In this document: positions 13,641 to 34,195 of the stretch, in pieces | How the letters are laid out: each line of letters opens with the position of its first letter | Numbering within the stretch: the first letter of the stretch is position 1 | From: Salarias fasciatus | Lineage: Eukaryota > Chordata > Actinopteri > Blenniiformes > Blenniidae | DNA length: 64,000 nt | Direction: 5' to 3' | NCBI RefSeq assembly: GCF_902148845.1 | Contig: NC_043746.1 | Location: 10,774,706-10,838,705, forward strand | The notes under the pieces: model-generated | Seen by the model: the letters and a program-made list of their open reading frames with translations, nothing else | What the model was told of the DNA's origin: nothing | The model's database searches: none | Program-made: the position numbers and the translations under genes

Positions 13641-15249
13641 TGCTAGGCCTCGGCCAATCAGCTTGCTTCCTGACGAGCAGAGGGAGGGCGGGGGGCACAC
13701 AATGCGTGGCCTCGTTTACCGCTGATCCCTTACTATTTGCGTCATGCATAAGAGAGCAGAGTTACATTAACACGGCCATTCTTTTATTAGGGACACATGC
13801 ACGGCCGGAGCGGGCGCGCAGAATTCATATATCACCACAACGGGGAATAATAATATTAAGTTTGAGCTGGCATTGTATGCATTCGGAGTTTGTATGCGCA
13901 CATGAGGCCTGTAGGCCATTTTATCACAAGGGGTGGGGAGCAGCGAGCGCTCTTTGAAACGCCTTTTTTTGCAGACTACAAATTTACAAGGCATACAAAT
14001 AAAGGAAAATGCAGCGGTAGAGCCGACACCGTCAACATAAATATCAATAGATACAAACAAAATCATAACATTTAAAAAAAAATCACTATGTAATACTTAG
14101 CTTATTGGAATTCATATTTACAAAAAACAAAAAAACAACAACAAAAAAAAAGAAGTATCTAGGCTGGAAATGGCACCAAACAAGCAAAACAATATAGATA
14201 AATAAAGAGCAATGTAAGTATTGAGTGGAATTAAAATATTCTCACAAGATCAATAATTAACTCAATCTGAAATCCCAAAGAAAACGGCAAAAAAGAAACC
14301 CTAATGGCACTATAATGTATAACTTAGGGGCAGGGGTTCTTCCCACAGTCCAAAAACATGCAAATCAGGTTATTTGATGACCCCAAATTGACCCTAGATA
14401 TGAATATGAGTGTGTTTGATGGACTGGTGACCTGTCCCCGGTGTATTCTGCATACGCCCATAATAAAATGGGATTGGCTCCAGCGCTCTGCGGCCCTGCA
14501 CACGATTAAGTGATATATTTCACTGATCTGATTAATTTATGGATGAATGGAAGTCTCAACCTCCACTTGTCCTCTAAATATACTGAGCCAAGTTCAACAT
14601 TGCTATCAAGTTTGGTGAGGAGAAATAAATTTTGAAAAGCAAATTGTATTTACTTTTAGCTTTACCATCATAGTGCGATTTGGAAAAACAGACATCCATT
14701 TCAGTAGTTACAATAGGCCTAAATAATTGAATGCAGAGAAGATGTTCTCCTTTAACCCTTTCATTACTTTTCTGTCACCTCCAACAGGATTTTGTCTCTC
14801 TCACAGCCATAACCACCAGACCATTGTAATATCTACAATACTCACAAACTAGATAAAAGTTATCTTGGAAATAGGGCTGCCACTCATTTCACATTATTTT
14901 GACAATACTTGGAGACAAAATCAAGACAATTACCGCCAATCTATCAATGAAGAGGTTAAGATCACTTAGTATCCAGAATGCATTTTGTTAAAAGTGAACA
15001 TTTTATTTTATTGAATAGACAAAGAAGTCAGGAAGCTATGAGAACCTTAACGTCTTGTCAATGGTGTTGACCCCAACAGGTCACCTGAATCAAATGAGCA
15101 AAAGGAGCAAGGCCCATTGGAGAATCACTGTGAAAAGGCGTTCCTGCTTTGTGCAGCAGAATGATGCAGTGTTATGTTGTGATACCAAGATGTTTCAAAA
15201 TGCATGGAATGAGAAAAAAAAAAAAAAAACAGAAATGCAATTAGAGTTT
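13641..15249. other. Spacer between the znf711 promoter and the SLAIN gene 3' end
   Basis: No gene seen. Holds an L2/SINE-derived copy (14325-14545), poly-A tracts and AT-rich unique DNA. Confidence 0.5.
14325..14545 (+). repeat. SINE/L2-type retroposon fragment
   Basis: Shows the common fish order of motifs: CACAGTCCAAAAACATGCA, then GATGGACTGGTGACCTGTCC, then GGGATTGGCTCCAGC, then a GATTAAGTGAT-type tail. Moderately diverged, plus orientation. Confidence 0.75.
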
Positions 15250-16199
15250 CAGGGTCAACTTTATTTTATTTCATACAGCTCATAATTTTTAGAGGCACTC
15301 TTCACGAGGGTGCATAGCTGACTGAGGCAAAAGGCCTTTTGTGCATAAACATTGTCTTCATTACAGTCCTTTCCAGAGGCAAACGCTCCAAACCTTCATG
15401 AGATAAACAGTAAAAATGCCTGGAAAATACAGTACTGGAAGAGTACCTTCAACAATTCAAGAGTACATCTGGAATTAAAAGAGTTGCAGCTGCATTGCAC
15501 CTTGGCACAAACCTTATTTTAACTTTTTTTTTGTAATTTATAAGGGCAGTGTGGTTTGCAGGAGTTGCATTGCTGTGTAAGCAAAGAGCAAAACACAAAT
15601 ACAACACAAATCTAAAGATAATTTCACTATAAAGCACTCAAACATTCATAAATTTGCACAAATCTTTGAGGAACATACGGAAGATTTGTCATATTGCAGT
15701 TACACAATGGTGAAAAAGGCAATCAGGCCAAGGGGGAAACAGCAAAACCAAGCATGCAATACTCAGCACCTTCATTTAAGTAGTATTCACACAAAAGGAG
15801 GAAACCAGCAATTTTCTTCATTTGAATTGTCTTCAGATCAATTATACCAACAAAACAGCAACACAACCCTTAAGATTCCAGCAGTTTCTCTCAATTACCA
15901 TAGAAAAATAGGTGAAATTGACACAAATAAATCCTCTGGAAGCTCCAAGTTGGTCCATGTAACAAGTGGTGGAGTGTGCGTGTGTGTGTGTCGTCATGTC
16001 TGCCTACACATCTTCTGTGTGTGTGGGTTGACAACGTTTCATGCGAGGGAAAGAGATTAACTACAAATCCAGTGCAACCCAGTGCTCCAGCTTGAAACGG
16101 GGGACTGAGAGGTTGTACGACACGTCTGTGTTTGTGGCGACTGTGTCCTTCGTAAGGAGACGAGAGCGGTGAGGGATGAAGAGGGGAACGTCCGTCGTC
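15250..16199 (-). other. 3' UTR of the SLAIN gene
   Basis: Follows the stop codon at 16200-16202. Two overlapping AATAAA signals (minus strand) at 15260-15270 make a credible polyadenylation site just left of 15260. Contains a short TG repeat near 15975-15992. Confidence 0.5.
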
Positions 16200-24942
<8,743 letters not shown>

Positions 24943-26402
24943 GCTGCTGCGCTGATGGGACAAAGCAGAAAATCTTAATAAAGACAATGGAGGATATTAG
25001 GATAAAAAAAAAAAAGCATAGATGGAACAGGCTTACATGAGGCAATGTTTAAACATGATGATCTCACAACAAATATAATTTTACATGTTTCAAATAATAC
25101 ATCACACTCAAGATTTTAAGGAAGTAAAACATTTGTTTCGTGAACAACGATCAATGTCATTTAAATTAAGTCTCCACCATTTAGAAAGCAGCAATAAGGT
25201 AATGATAATAAAAAAGAAAAACTATAAATGTCAATACAACTGTCAGGATTTTGTTATAAAACACATTTAAATGGTCATATCTACTGACAATTGCACTAAG
25301 GCTTTGATAATTTGTCATCTTTGAAGAAGAGGCAGTCTTTAGAGTGTTGTGAAAACTGGAACCAGTTCTGACATTTTAAGATGTGGGACTAAAACATTTA
25401 AAAGTCCCTCCTACTCCTTCAGGGCATGTAAAAAAACACATGCTTATTTGTTTGGTTCATTGCGCTGTCACTTGTTTTCGCCCTCACTTTCTACATGTTA
25501 GGAATAAATAAAAGACATCGGCCTGTCCCTCTCAGCAATATGCAGTCATTAAGTTCCCTGCCATCTTGATCATATTTGCATATGTACAATTTCAGAAAAG
25601 GAAGTTTTCATGCAGTCAGGAAAAAAAGCAAATAGACTAAACAAACAGCTCCAGCTGTCTCAGAGTGCTGTACACTGTTCACATTCACACACCCATGATG
25701 ACGGCTGCCATGCAAGGTGCATCCTCTCTGGGAGTTCAATGTCTTGTCCAAGGACACTCTGAGCCTTGAACAAGTCGAGATGGGTCGGTGATCCAGTAAC
25801 TTTGGCATTAGAAGGCAACTGAATATGCCTTTTCAAACTTTGTTAAACTGAGACAATGGGGTTGTTATTGAGTAGCTGTGCTTAGTGTGTTAGATTTAAG
25901 TTAACACGCTGCATTGTGAAAATCGCCTGCCTTTAAAGAGACATTTATTTATGTGTTGACTCAATTTGCCAGGACTAAATCGTGCTGCATGGCTCTGGTT
26001 TGTCTGAGTTCAACAAGATCTGAGCACCATAATATTTTGTTGCTGCTGCTTTCTCTGGATGGAGGTGGTGTCACATGCACTCAGCACATGCTTGCTTTCT
26101 CACAAAGCACCAACAAGATGTTGAAAAGGAGACAAAGTGCAGCTCTGTGCGGTTGACCCCACACACACACGTCTGTCACCCGAACTGTTTCTGCCGATCA
26201 CTTTTCTTTCTTCGTTTGTAAACTCAGCAGATGGAATTACAACCGCATGGTTAGCCTCCCGGTGATTCCGGTAAACCGTGTAATCCGTCCTCAAGCTTGT
26301 TAAATCTGCATCTAGCCCATCGTATGTGTGCGAGCGTCAGCAAGGCGGTTGATGTTAGAAGGCTAGCGTGCTATCAAGCAACAACAACAACAACAATCAT
26401 AC
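24943..26402 (-). other. 5' UTR intron of the SLAIN gene
   Basis: Probable intron between the non-coding first exon and the first coding exon. Contains a diverged repeat copy at about 25635-25810. No other gene seen. Confidence 0.5.
25635..25810 (-). repeat. Diverged copy of the repeat that is nested in the foldback element
   Basis: Shares motif order with 30049-30412: CACATTCACACACCCA, then GTTCAATGTCTTGTCCAAGGACA, then a decayed region where the other copy has GATCGAACC. Strand not certain because only part is kept. Confidence 0.5.
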
Positions 26403-26760
26403 CGGTTGTTGAGCCGTGTCGTCCCGGTGATCCCAGCGAGGTGAAGGCTGAGCCTAGCAGCCGCTCAAGCGCTCAAACTCCGCCGCGCACCAGCGCCGCA
26501 TGAATGGACAAGCTAATCAGCGGCACCTGAACGGCTCCGTCTCCAACGGCTCAGAGACCGCCTCGACCCGGGGATAGCAGAGCCGCCTCTCCGCTACTCC
26601 ATGGTCCCCGGCTGCTGCTGCTGCTGGGTCACTCGACCGCGGTTACTCCACCGCTCCGCTAACTAGCTCGATGATGGACTTTAGTTAGCTGTAGTGAACG
26701 GACCTGCTGCAGCGCGCGCCCCTCCCCCCGCGGGCTTCCCTGCGCCGCAGCGGCCCCCTG
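26403..26760 (-). promoter_or_regulatory. CpG promoter and non-coding first exon of the SLAIN gene
   Basis: CpG-rich block. Reading leftward, CAACAACCG|gtatga at 26403/26402 is a usable donor that would pair with the acceptor at 24953-24952. A very short upstream ORF (ATG GAG TAG) occurs within it. Transcription start probably lies near 26600-26720. Confidence 0.55.
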
Positions 26761-26944
26761 CGGGAATCCCTGGTACTGCAACAACATTACTGTGATGCAG
26801 TACAACACTCCGGCCACTGGGCGTCGCTCTACAATAACAGTTCACCATGCTAAAGAGTGTTGAGGCATTCCTCATGAAATATTTATGAATTAAAACAAGG
26901 TTTTTTTTTTGTCTACATTAGACTAAAGACAACAAAGAACGAGG

Positions 26945-27000
26945 GCAAGATACACCCTGGACAGATCACCAGCCCATCACAGCATAGTTGAATGCAGGAT
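26945..27000 (-). repeat. L2/SINE-type tail fragment, minus orientation
   Basis: ACCCTGGACAGATCACCAG followed by CCCATCACAGC is the reverse of the fish retroposon motif that includes GATGGACTGGCGACCTGTCC. Confidence 0.65.
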
Positions 27001-28296
27001 TTCCTGATTTTCTTTACCATGATAATTTAACAGTTGCTGAGATCCATCAACACTGGATACTCAAAAACCCTGAACACAAAAACTCCTGCTCACGCCACTG
27101 TTATAACCTGAGGTTTTGGGAAAAACAAAGCTTTAATAGAGCTGTATTTTACAGCTATTCTATCATTGTGGAATTAAGCTACAATTTGAACTTCAAAAGA
27201 AAATAATTGAATTCAATGGTTGCAGCTATCAGTGAAATGAAAATAATATTTGACAACATTTTTTAGTCCACAATGAATTCAAAATAGCCATTTTTTTGGT
27301 TACACAGAATTTGTAAATTGTTTGAACTCATCTGAATACTCAAATGCTAGAAGACAATGCAAACAGATGAAAGGTAATGTGGACTATGTGGTAATATGGC
27401 TATGCATGTCATTTTCATTCAGTCAGATTAGTTCCAAGTGTAAAACTGATGAAAACAAAACATGTTTTCACCACCGAAAAGTGAAAGTTGTGTCAAATTC
27501 TTGTTATTGTTTTATTTTCTTTGTTTTCAAGTAATTTTTTATTTGTACTTTGTATTCTATTTAAATTTTGTAAATTTTCAAGTGATTAAGCATTATGAGT
27601 TTCTCTGCTGAAATTCCTTTGACATGTGAACTTGCTGTGCCAGATAATTTCAACTGCAAACATTATTTGAAATATTAAAAGTCACTGCAATCATTTACCA
27701 CGGACAGCTGAAGTCAACACAGTCCAATTCAATCATTGTTTTGCATAAAATAATCTAACATATTGAAAATCATGTCAAACAATCAAGCTAAATCATTTTT
27801 TCAAGAAAATTCAAATACATTAACAAATACATTAACAAATAATTAACAAATAATTAACACCTCCATCAAAAGTGTGATAATCTTCATTTTAAACTTTTTG
27901 AAATAATACAAGATATTTCTCACAAGGAACATCCCTGAAAATGATTAAATAATCATTACTTGATGACAATGAGCCAGCATGACCGACTGCAGACTAAATC
28001 TCTTCCCTCCTTAGTCATCTGTCTGAAAACTCAGTTTACCTCAGTAAACCTGGTGATTTCTACGTATCATGGGACTTTCACCAAAACAGAAAAAAAATAA
28101 CAGCTTAAGAAAAAAAAACTGCTGCAAGAAGTTTGGGATAAGCGATGGATTAATGTCAACTGAAACATTAATTTATAAGGAAAGGTCTGACTGTAAGAAT
28201 GACAAAATAGGGCGGAATAGGAAAAGAAAGTCATGCAAGGACAGAGAAATGAAGGTTACTGCCAGATGGAGCTCTGTCAATTTGATTGAACGGAAT
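27001..28296. other. AT-rich spacer upstream of the SLAIN promoter
   Basis: No gene or repeat recognised; very AT-rich, with short direct repeats of AACAAAT near 27830-27855. Confidence 0.5.
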
Positions 28297-28311
28297 CCAC
28301 CAGGGGGCACC
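28297..28311 (+). promoter_or_regulatory. CTCF-like core motif
   Basis: CCACCAGGGGGCACC fits the vertebrate CTCF core consensus closely. It sits 30 bases left of a long perfect hairpin, within the spacer that separates the SLAIN promoter from the thymosin gene. Confidence 0.45.
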
Positions 28312-28340
28312 ATTTGAAGCCTCATCACTCCCTTTATATG

Positions 28341-28432
28341 TTATTTTGGTGGCGCTCTCTCATGGGGTCATCGAGTAGTCAGACATGACTACTCGATGAC
28401 CCCTGACCCATGAGAGAGCGCCACCAAAATAA
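28341..28432. repeat. Long near-perfect inverted repeat (hairpin)
   Basis: The left arm 28341-28380 (TTATTTTGGTGGCGCTCTCT...) pairs with the right arm 28387-28432 across a 6-base loop (AGACAT). The pairing is perfect apart from a 6-base insertion in the right arm. It may be a minimal transposon remnant or a recent local inversion-duplication. Confidence 0.9.
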
Positions 28433-29667
28433 GGAAGGTTGCAGGCTCAATTCCCCACCCCCCTGTCCACACGTTGAAGAACCTTGTATGGCATCTGCCT
28501 TCTTTCGAGTGTGCGTGCGTGCGTGTGTGTGCATGCGTTTGTGTGTGAATGGATGAACTTTGACTGAAGCTGTTTTATGTAAGGTGCACATCTGAACTGT
28601 CTTCTGTTCTACATAATGATCTGCTGATTAGTGCTGATTGCTCCACCACAGTCTATCCACCCAGCACCGGCAAGTTGCTGGGGGAAGCCAAATAGCCGTG
28701 AAACTACAGACCCGCCATACAGAAAACAAAACAAAAAGAGCAGGAGTTGGTCATCTGCATGAATCAAAGATAAAAAGTGAGGTCCAGACTTCCTCAGAGG
28801 GAACAATGCATGTTAGGTGCAGTAAATTGAGAACATCTGCTATATTTTATTATCACAATCACCTGAATTTGAGTGATTTGGTTAGAAAGATTGGAATCTT
28901 GCAGGTCTAATTAAAAATGATAAACATTTTTCTGAAGCCCAAGTTATTGGTTATGTTCATTGTCGATATGGATATTAAAATTAGGAGGTTAGTGAAATTT
29001 GAAAAGCAAAGTGAGGAGGAACAAGGAGGCCCATGTCAACACAGTGAAGCGATGAAGACACTCAGGAGTTTGCCTGTTCAGCCCTGGCCTGCACTGATTT
29101 CTGCAGCAACTCAAGCGTGTTTCAGGCTGATTGATGACTGAATTGCCTGTGGATATGAATGTAGGTGTGTGGTTGTCCTCTGATGTACTGCCGATCTGTT
29201 CAGGGTGTACCCGGGGTTTGAACACAGTCAGCTGGGATCGGCTGCAGCCGGCCCCACAGAACCCTGAGCTGAAAGAAGGGAAAAAGAAGAAGGATGAAAA
29301 TTTACATACACTTCTATGGATATTTGACTTTTGGGTGACATTTTAGGATGAAATAATAAAATACACCATAATCTTTACAGGTGAAACTAATGTGACCTTC
29401 TGTGAAGTTTTTAATGTGCATCTCCAATTTTTTAGCTTTTGAGTCCTTTTTCGCAACTTTCTGTTCTTTAACAAGCAAAATTCACCACAGGTGTTTGATC
29501 CATGAATCCATCCACATCATTTACATCACTTAAATTTTTTTGCTTGATTATTTCCAAATTGCATAATCCCTGAGAAAAAACAGAAAGAACTGAACAAAGC
29601 AGTAACAGCTGCTTCTTTATCTAATTTACTGCTGCCTATTTTTATCTGTACAGCAAAGTCACTTTAA
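28433..29667. other. Spacer with an L2-like tail
   Basis: No gene recognised. GT-rich tract near 28505-28545 and a retroposon tail at 29155-29275. Confidence 0.5.
29155..29275 (+). repeat. L2/SINE-type tail fragment, plus orientation
   Basis: CTGTTCAGGGTGTACCC, then GCTGGGATCGGCTGCAGC, then CCCCACAGAACCCTGA match the usual fish retroposon 3' part. Confidence 0.7.
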
Positions 29668-30760
29668 AGGAATACTGTGGAGATTTTGGACCCACACCCT
29701 ATTACAAAGTGAGATAAACTCATAAATACCTTTTTTGTGTCTGTGCGTCCAGCCGCTGGCTCCCAGCTGTTAGCATTGTAGTTAGCTTAGCTCAATTGCT
29801 GGAAGTCAATAGGAGTCAGAGCCGGACTGACGAAAGTGGACAAAATACTCCTTCTAGTGGTATCACGTCTTCCAGCACGTGAAGTAAATCCGAATGGTTA
29901 TAAAACATTTTAAAAGACGTGTTTTCTTTTCAATCTGTTAAAATAACGTTTTGATACACATGGATCTGCACAAGCATAGTGCTCCGCGGAAGGATATACC
30001 GGCGCACAGCGGCTGAGTCTATGGCTTCTACTGCTGTGCTCCGGTATATGGTAAATGGACTACACTTGTATAGCACTTTTTACCCTGCACTGACAGAGCC
30101 CAAAGCACTTCACACTGCAATATCACATTCACCCATTCACACCACACTGGGTGGTGGTAAGCTACTATTGTAGCCACAGCTGCCCTGGGGCAGACTGACA
30201 GAAGCGAGGCTGCCATCCTGCGCCATTGCCCCCTCCGACCCTCCGACCACCACCAACCATTCACTCTCACACTACTTTCATACTTAGGCAAGGTGGGTGA
30301 AGTGTCTTGCCCAAGGACACAACGACAGTTTTGCGCCTGCGGGAGCGGGGATCGAACCGCCAACTTTCCGGTTATAAGACGACCTGCTCTACCAACTGAA
30401 CTACTGTGGCGCCCCCCCCCCCTTCCGCGGAGCACTGCGCATGCGCAGGTCTCTGTGTATCAAAACGTTATTTTAACAGATTGAAAAGAAAACACGTCTT
30501 TTAAACATTTTATAACCATTCAGATTTACTTCACGTGCTAATACACCAGCCCCTGGACCACTGGAAGGAGTATTTTGTCCACTTTCGTCAGTCCGGCTCT
30601 GACTTCTATTGACTTCCAGCAATTGAGCTAAGCTAACTACGATACTAACAGCTAGGATCCAGCCTCTGGACGCACAGACACAAAAAAGGTTTTTATGAGC
30701 TTATCTCACTTTGTAAATGATAGAGAAAGGGCGTGGGTCCAAAATCTTCGAAATATTCCT
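29668..30760. mobile_element. Foldback-like DNA transposon with about 320-base inverted arms, flanked by TTAA
   Basis: The left arm starts AGGAATACTGTGGAGATTTTG at 29668 and the right arm ends with its complement (AAATCTTCGAAATATTCCT) at 30760. TTAA flanks both ends (29664-29667 and 30761-30764), as in piggyBac-type insertions. The arms pair over about 320 bases to GTGCTCCGCGGAAGG at 29980-29994 and its complement at 30420-30434. No transposase frame exists, so it is non-autonomous. The centre holds a small extra hairpin (29995-30049) and an inserted repeat (30049-30412). Arm identity looks high (few mismatches), suggesting moderate age. Confidence 0.85.
30049..30412 (+). repeat. Repeat copy nested in the foldback element
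   Basis: Motif order is GGTAAATGGACTACACTTGTA, CACTTCACACTGC, CACATTCACCCATTCACAC, GTGTCTTGCCCAAGGACACA, GGGATCGAACCGCCA. This is a widespread fish interspersed repeat with a tRNA-like B-box (GATCGAACC). It sits in the centre of the longer inverted-repeat element and therefore inserted after it. Confidence 0.8.
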
Positions 30761-30820
30761 TTAAGGAATTAATGATGCTTGTTAAGAGGACCCGTATAAC
30801 TCGCTTGGCAGGAGACTTAC

Positions 30821-30964
30821 GAGGTAACGTGTGGTTGAAGAGGAGCAGTTGAGATGTAAGTACAACATAACAGCAGGTGATAATCAGGCTGAAAATTCCA
30901 CCGTACTTTAGCTCTGCCCTTGTGTGCCTAATACCTCCGTCAAAGCATTCAGACATGTCTGATC
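30821..30964 (-). CDS. Orphan candidate exon encoding a membrane-spanning segment, gene not recognised
   Basis: A 144-base block (48 codons) bounded by a good acceptor (TTGTTTTTCAG before 30964) and a near-ideal donor (CTC|gtaagtc after 30821), both splice phase 1. The frame contains an ATG at 30956 and reads MSECFDGGIRHTRAELKYGG, then a hydrophobic span of about 20 residues (from IFSLIITCCYVVLTSQLLLF), then NHTLP with a possible N-glycosylation site. I cannot name the protein and found no partner exons nearby. It may be a real exon of a small membrane protein gene, or chance. Confidence 0.35.
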
Positions 30965-32279
30965 CTGAAAAACAAGTCAAAGAGAAAACACTTCTACAAT
31001 CACACCTCACAGCAAAAGAACGCAATGTTACTCTTTAAGGTAATTTGTTTTGACAAGACTTCACTTCAGTAGAGCTCAAAGTGTAAATATGCATCCTAAT
31101 CTAGAATATTTTGGTGACAGTTGCAGCACTTTAACCAGAAGTCATATAGATGGTGTGAAGTATGTCGTTGCTCTCAAGTATCTGCATGCTGCAGGATGAA
31201 CAAGTCCCAACAGGTGAGCTGTGGAAAAACACAGTGTTCACTGTCTTCAGCAATCCCAACACAAATAAAGCCATTGATTCAAGCAATTTCATTTCTCCAC
31301 CAGGATTAACTCTTTAATGCAACAAAAAAAAAAGGGAATTATCATAAAAAACTAAATTCTGTGCATGATTTACTTCAAAATGGAGTGAAGAAGAGCACCT
31401 GGTAGATATGTTACAGTCAAACAGAAAACCTACACTGTTTAGCATTGTTGGCGGTCAGGAATGTACAAAAGAAGCAGCTTGTTCACTCACATTTACGCAC
31501 AAGCTTGGACCTGTTAAAGATCTGTAGGGAGTTTAAACCTGATAACGATCACAACGACTAAAATAAAACATGCTTGGACCAAAATATTTGTTGCCCATAG
31601 GCACATAACAGAATGAAAATTTACAACCTCAAGTCACTGCAGTTAGAAAAAAAAATGAAACATTATGAGAGGAGAGGTTTTATAAATGTTTGAACCAGTA
31701 CAGACACGTGATCTCAAAACAGAAGGGCTGCAATAATGCAGCTGTATTCTCGGCTGATTTGTTTTATACTTCATACTGAAGAGTAGTTCAGATGTTAAAT
31801 GAATGTATCAAATAAATAACTGTTTTCCAATATGTTAATATTTATTTTTAAGACTTAGAATAACTATACTCAAATGCATGTCAGTTGTACATGAAAATCT
31901 ATTTAAATGAAAAAAGAAAACTGACCAAAATGAAGTGATTTCACAGATTTCAGTCCCCTTAAAATTTGAGTTTAAGGTCTTTACTTTGAACACTAACACA
32001 GTCCTCCAGTTAAAGAAGACTGAAAATATCTAATCTGTTGCCATTGTGCGGAATATATAATCATAGCTTTGTAGTATTTCTTTAAAGCAAAATTGAAATA
32101 AGTTACTAGATGTGATTGCCCAGTAAAACATAAAAACCGTCTCTAAGCAGACAGCTTTATTAGTTTGTCACATGTTGATTCAAATCATCTGCCATTTGCT
32201 TCACAGTATTTTAGTATCTTAGTGCAAATCTTTCCCATTGATAGCCATATTGGAAATAAACAAAGTACTGAGTCAAAAC
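30965..32279. other. AT-rich spacer
   Basis: No gene or repeat recognised apart from short poly-A tracts. Confidence 0.5.
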
Positions 32280-32685
32280 CTTTTTGATACATTGGTTTAT
32301 TCAAACAAAAATATAATCTTTTGCACAATTTTTCATGACATTTTTCAATGGCACCATTTACAGGCATACATATTGTTAGTAAATGTAATATCTGAATGTG
32401 ATTCCCATTTTATACCAACAATGTTTTTCCCCCATTAGGTAAAACCAACACCGTTAATAGTTGTTGCTCTGTTCTAACCTGCATGAAACAAGCACAGTAC
32501 GAAGCATCCATTGCAATGATTTAACCCGACAGATTTTTTTTTTTCCCCCTCATCGCACCAACCCAAATACCATTTATAATCAAACATGGCGACATAGAAA
32601 AACAGAGGCAGTGATGATGGACAGGACTCCTCGTTGATTGTTAACAGGGCGGGACTTGAAGCAGGAGGATCACATCAGGCATCTT
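32280..32685 (-). other. 3' UTR of the beta-thymosin gene
   Basis: Follows the TGA at 32688-32686. An AATAAA signal on the minus strand lies at 32296-32301, placing the cleavage site near 32280. Confidence 0.65.
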
Positions 32686-34195
32686 TCACGATGTTGTCGA
32701 CGGTGTCGTCTGTTCTTTCTTCTCCTGTTCAATTACTGCATGAAACAAGAGGCACAGAAATTAGATGGTTGTTCACACACATACACAGATAAAGACTGGC
32801 ATACATTTATTTTATGCCACAAGTTGTACATACACCTTCAGTGCTGAATATAAACCGATTATTTCACCAGTTTTGCCGACAATGACTTGGAAAGCAAACA
32901 AGGTTTCGTTTGATTCATCGAAACCTGCCTGTTATTAGGAAAAGAATATTCATGATAATAATAAAAACATTCATAATATATAGTAGAGTCTTTGTGGAAA
33001 TGGGGCCTCGGAAGAAGCAAAACACCATCCGACTGCTGCGTAAACTAGGTTTATGACTCAGAATTGTCATTGAAACAACGCTGTACTGAAACCGTTACAT
33101 AAAGTGTGTGTGGGCATGTTTGTCATCCTGAAGGTGAAGTTACACCACCCTCACCTAATCTTGTGGGTTTTTTTTAAACAGTTGTATAGATCTAATTTAC
33201 ATATTTTTTAAAAACTGAGTGATCAGCCTCACTTTATGTTAATATGAAACTTCAGGAAATAACACGATATCCTCAAACAGTGTAGTGATTAGAGGAAAGG
33301 GAGAAAAAAAAAGAAGCTTAAAGACTTGAAATTTTGGATTTCATGTTCAATCCAGATGACATGACTAATAACCCAACTGGGTTTAGTCAAACGGCTGCCT
33401 CTAAATCCACGGGGGAGAGACACAAATACACCTGCTCTTAAAGCAGTGTAGGTGGTGACGACGCCTCTTTCATGTCCGATTCTGAGTTGAGCCGTCTTAT
33501 GCAACATGAATGATGACAATAAACACAGATTATGAGTTAAAATTAAAAATAAGAAGAGGATGCATAAAGTAAAAGTCATGTCATCTAAAATAAAATTATA
33601 TATTTAACATGATTTGGGTGTAAATAGGAGCGGGATTGAAGAACACAGTGCGTTATGACTCATAAAAACATGCAGCAGCAGTGTCAACAGCTTCTGCGCC
33701 TCCACTCTGATGAAGATGGCACAGGAGCCAGACGGCAGGAGGAGCATTTTGACACACTTAAGACTGTCCTATGGCTTATCTTCCAACACAGTTTATGATT
33801 CACCTCCATATACTTTATGGCTCTCGCAGCATTTTAGATTTCTTTGGATGTCCAACATGTCCATATGAGGTCATGTAATCTATGAAAAGAGGCAGGAGGT
33901 CAAAAGCTATAAGGGTGTGGTGTGTGTGCGCACAACAAGATCTGGCTGTGAGAACACTGGGTGTGTTCCATTAGTTAATCAGTGGTGCATTTATTCACCA
34001 TCCCTGCGATACGTGGGAAAGTGTTGACCTATAAATGAGCCACATTTTGAGCCGGGGTTGATGAGACGACTCAGTTTGGAGTCTTTTCTTACCCTCCTTG
34101 GTTGGAAGAGTGTTACTCTCCTTTGTGTCGGTCTTTTTCAGCTTCCCCTTGTCAAAATTCTGCACCTCATCGTTGACTGGATTAGCGTCTCCCAT
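32686..34195 (-). CDS. tmsb: Beta-thymosin (TMSB15/TMSB-like), G-actin sequestering peptide
   Basis: Two coding exons, 34093-34195 and 32686-32735, join in frame to 50 codons plus stop. The protein starts MGDANPVNDEVQNFDKGKLK, carries the actin-binding LKKTDT hexapeptide followed by TKESNTLPTKE, and continues in exon 2 with VIEQEKKEQTTPSTTS. The intron position after the PTKE codons is the conserved thymosin one. Family members bind monomeric actin 1:1 through a WH2-like fold and act in the cytoplasm. At 50 residues it is longer than the usual 43-45, because of a Thr/Ser tail. The surrounding genes suggest the TMSB15 group of Xq22. A non-coding first exon is expected near 35144-35190. Confidence 0.92.
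32736..34092 (-). other. Intron of the beta-thymosin gene
   Basis: 1.36 kb of AT-rich DNA with nothing recognised. Confidence 0.8.

Noticed and set aside
28989-29225. Minus-strand frame of 78 codons
   Set aside because: Overlaps a retroposon tail; no protein family.
30028-30435. Minus-strand frame of 135 codons
   Set aside because: Lies across the nested repeat in the foldback element.
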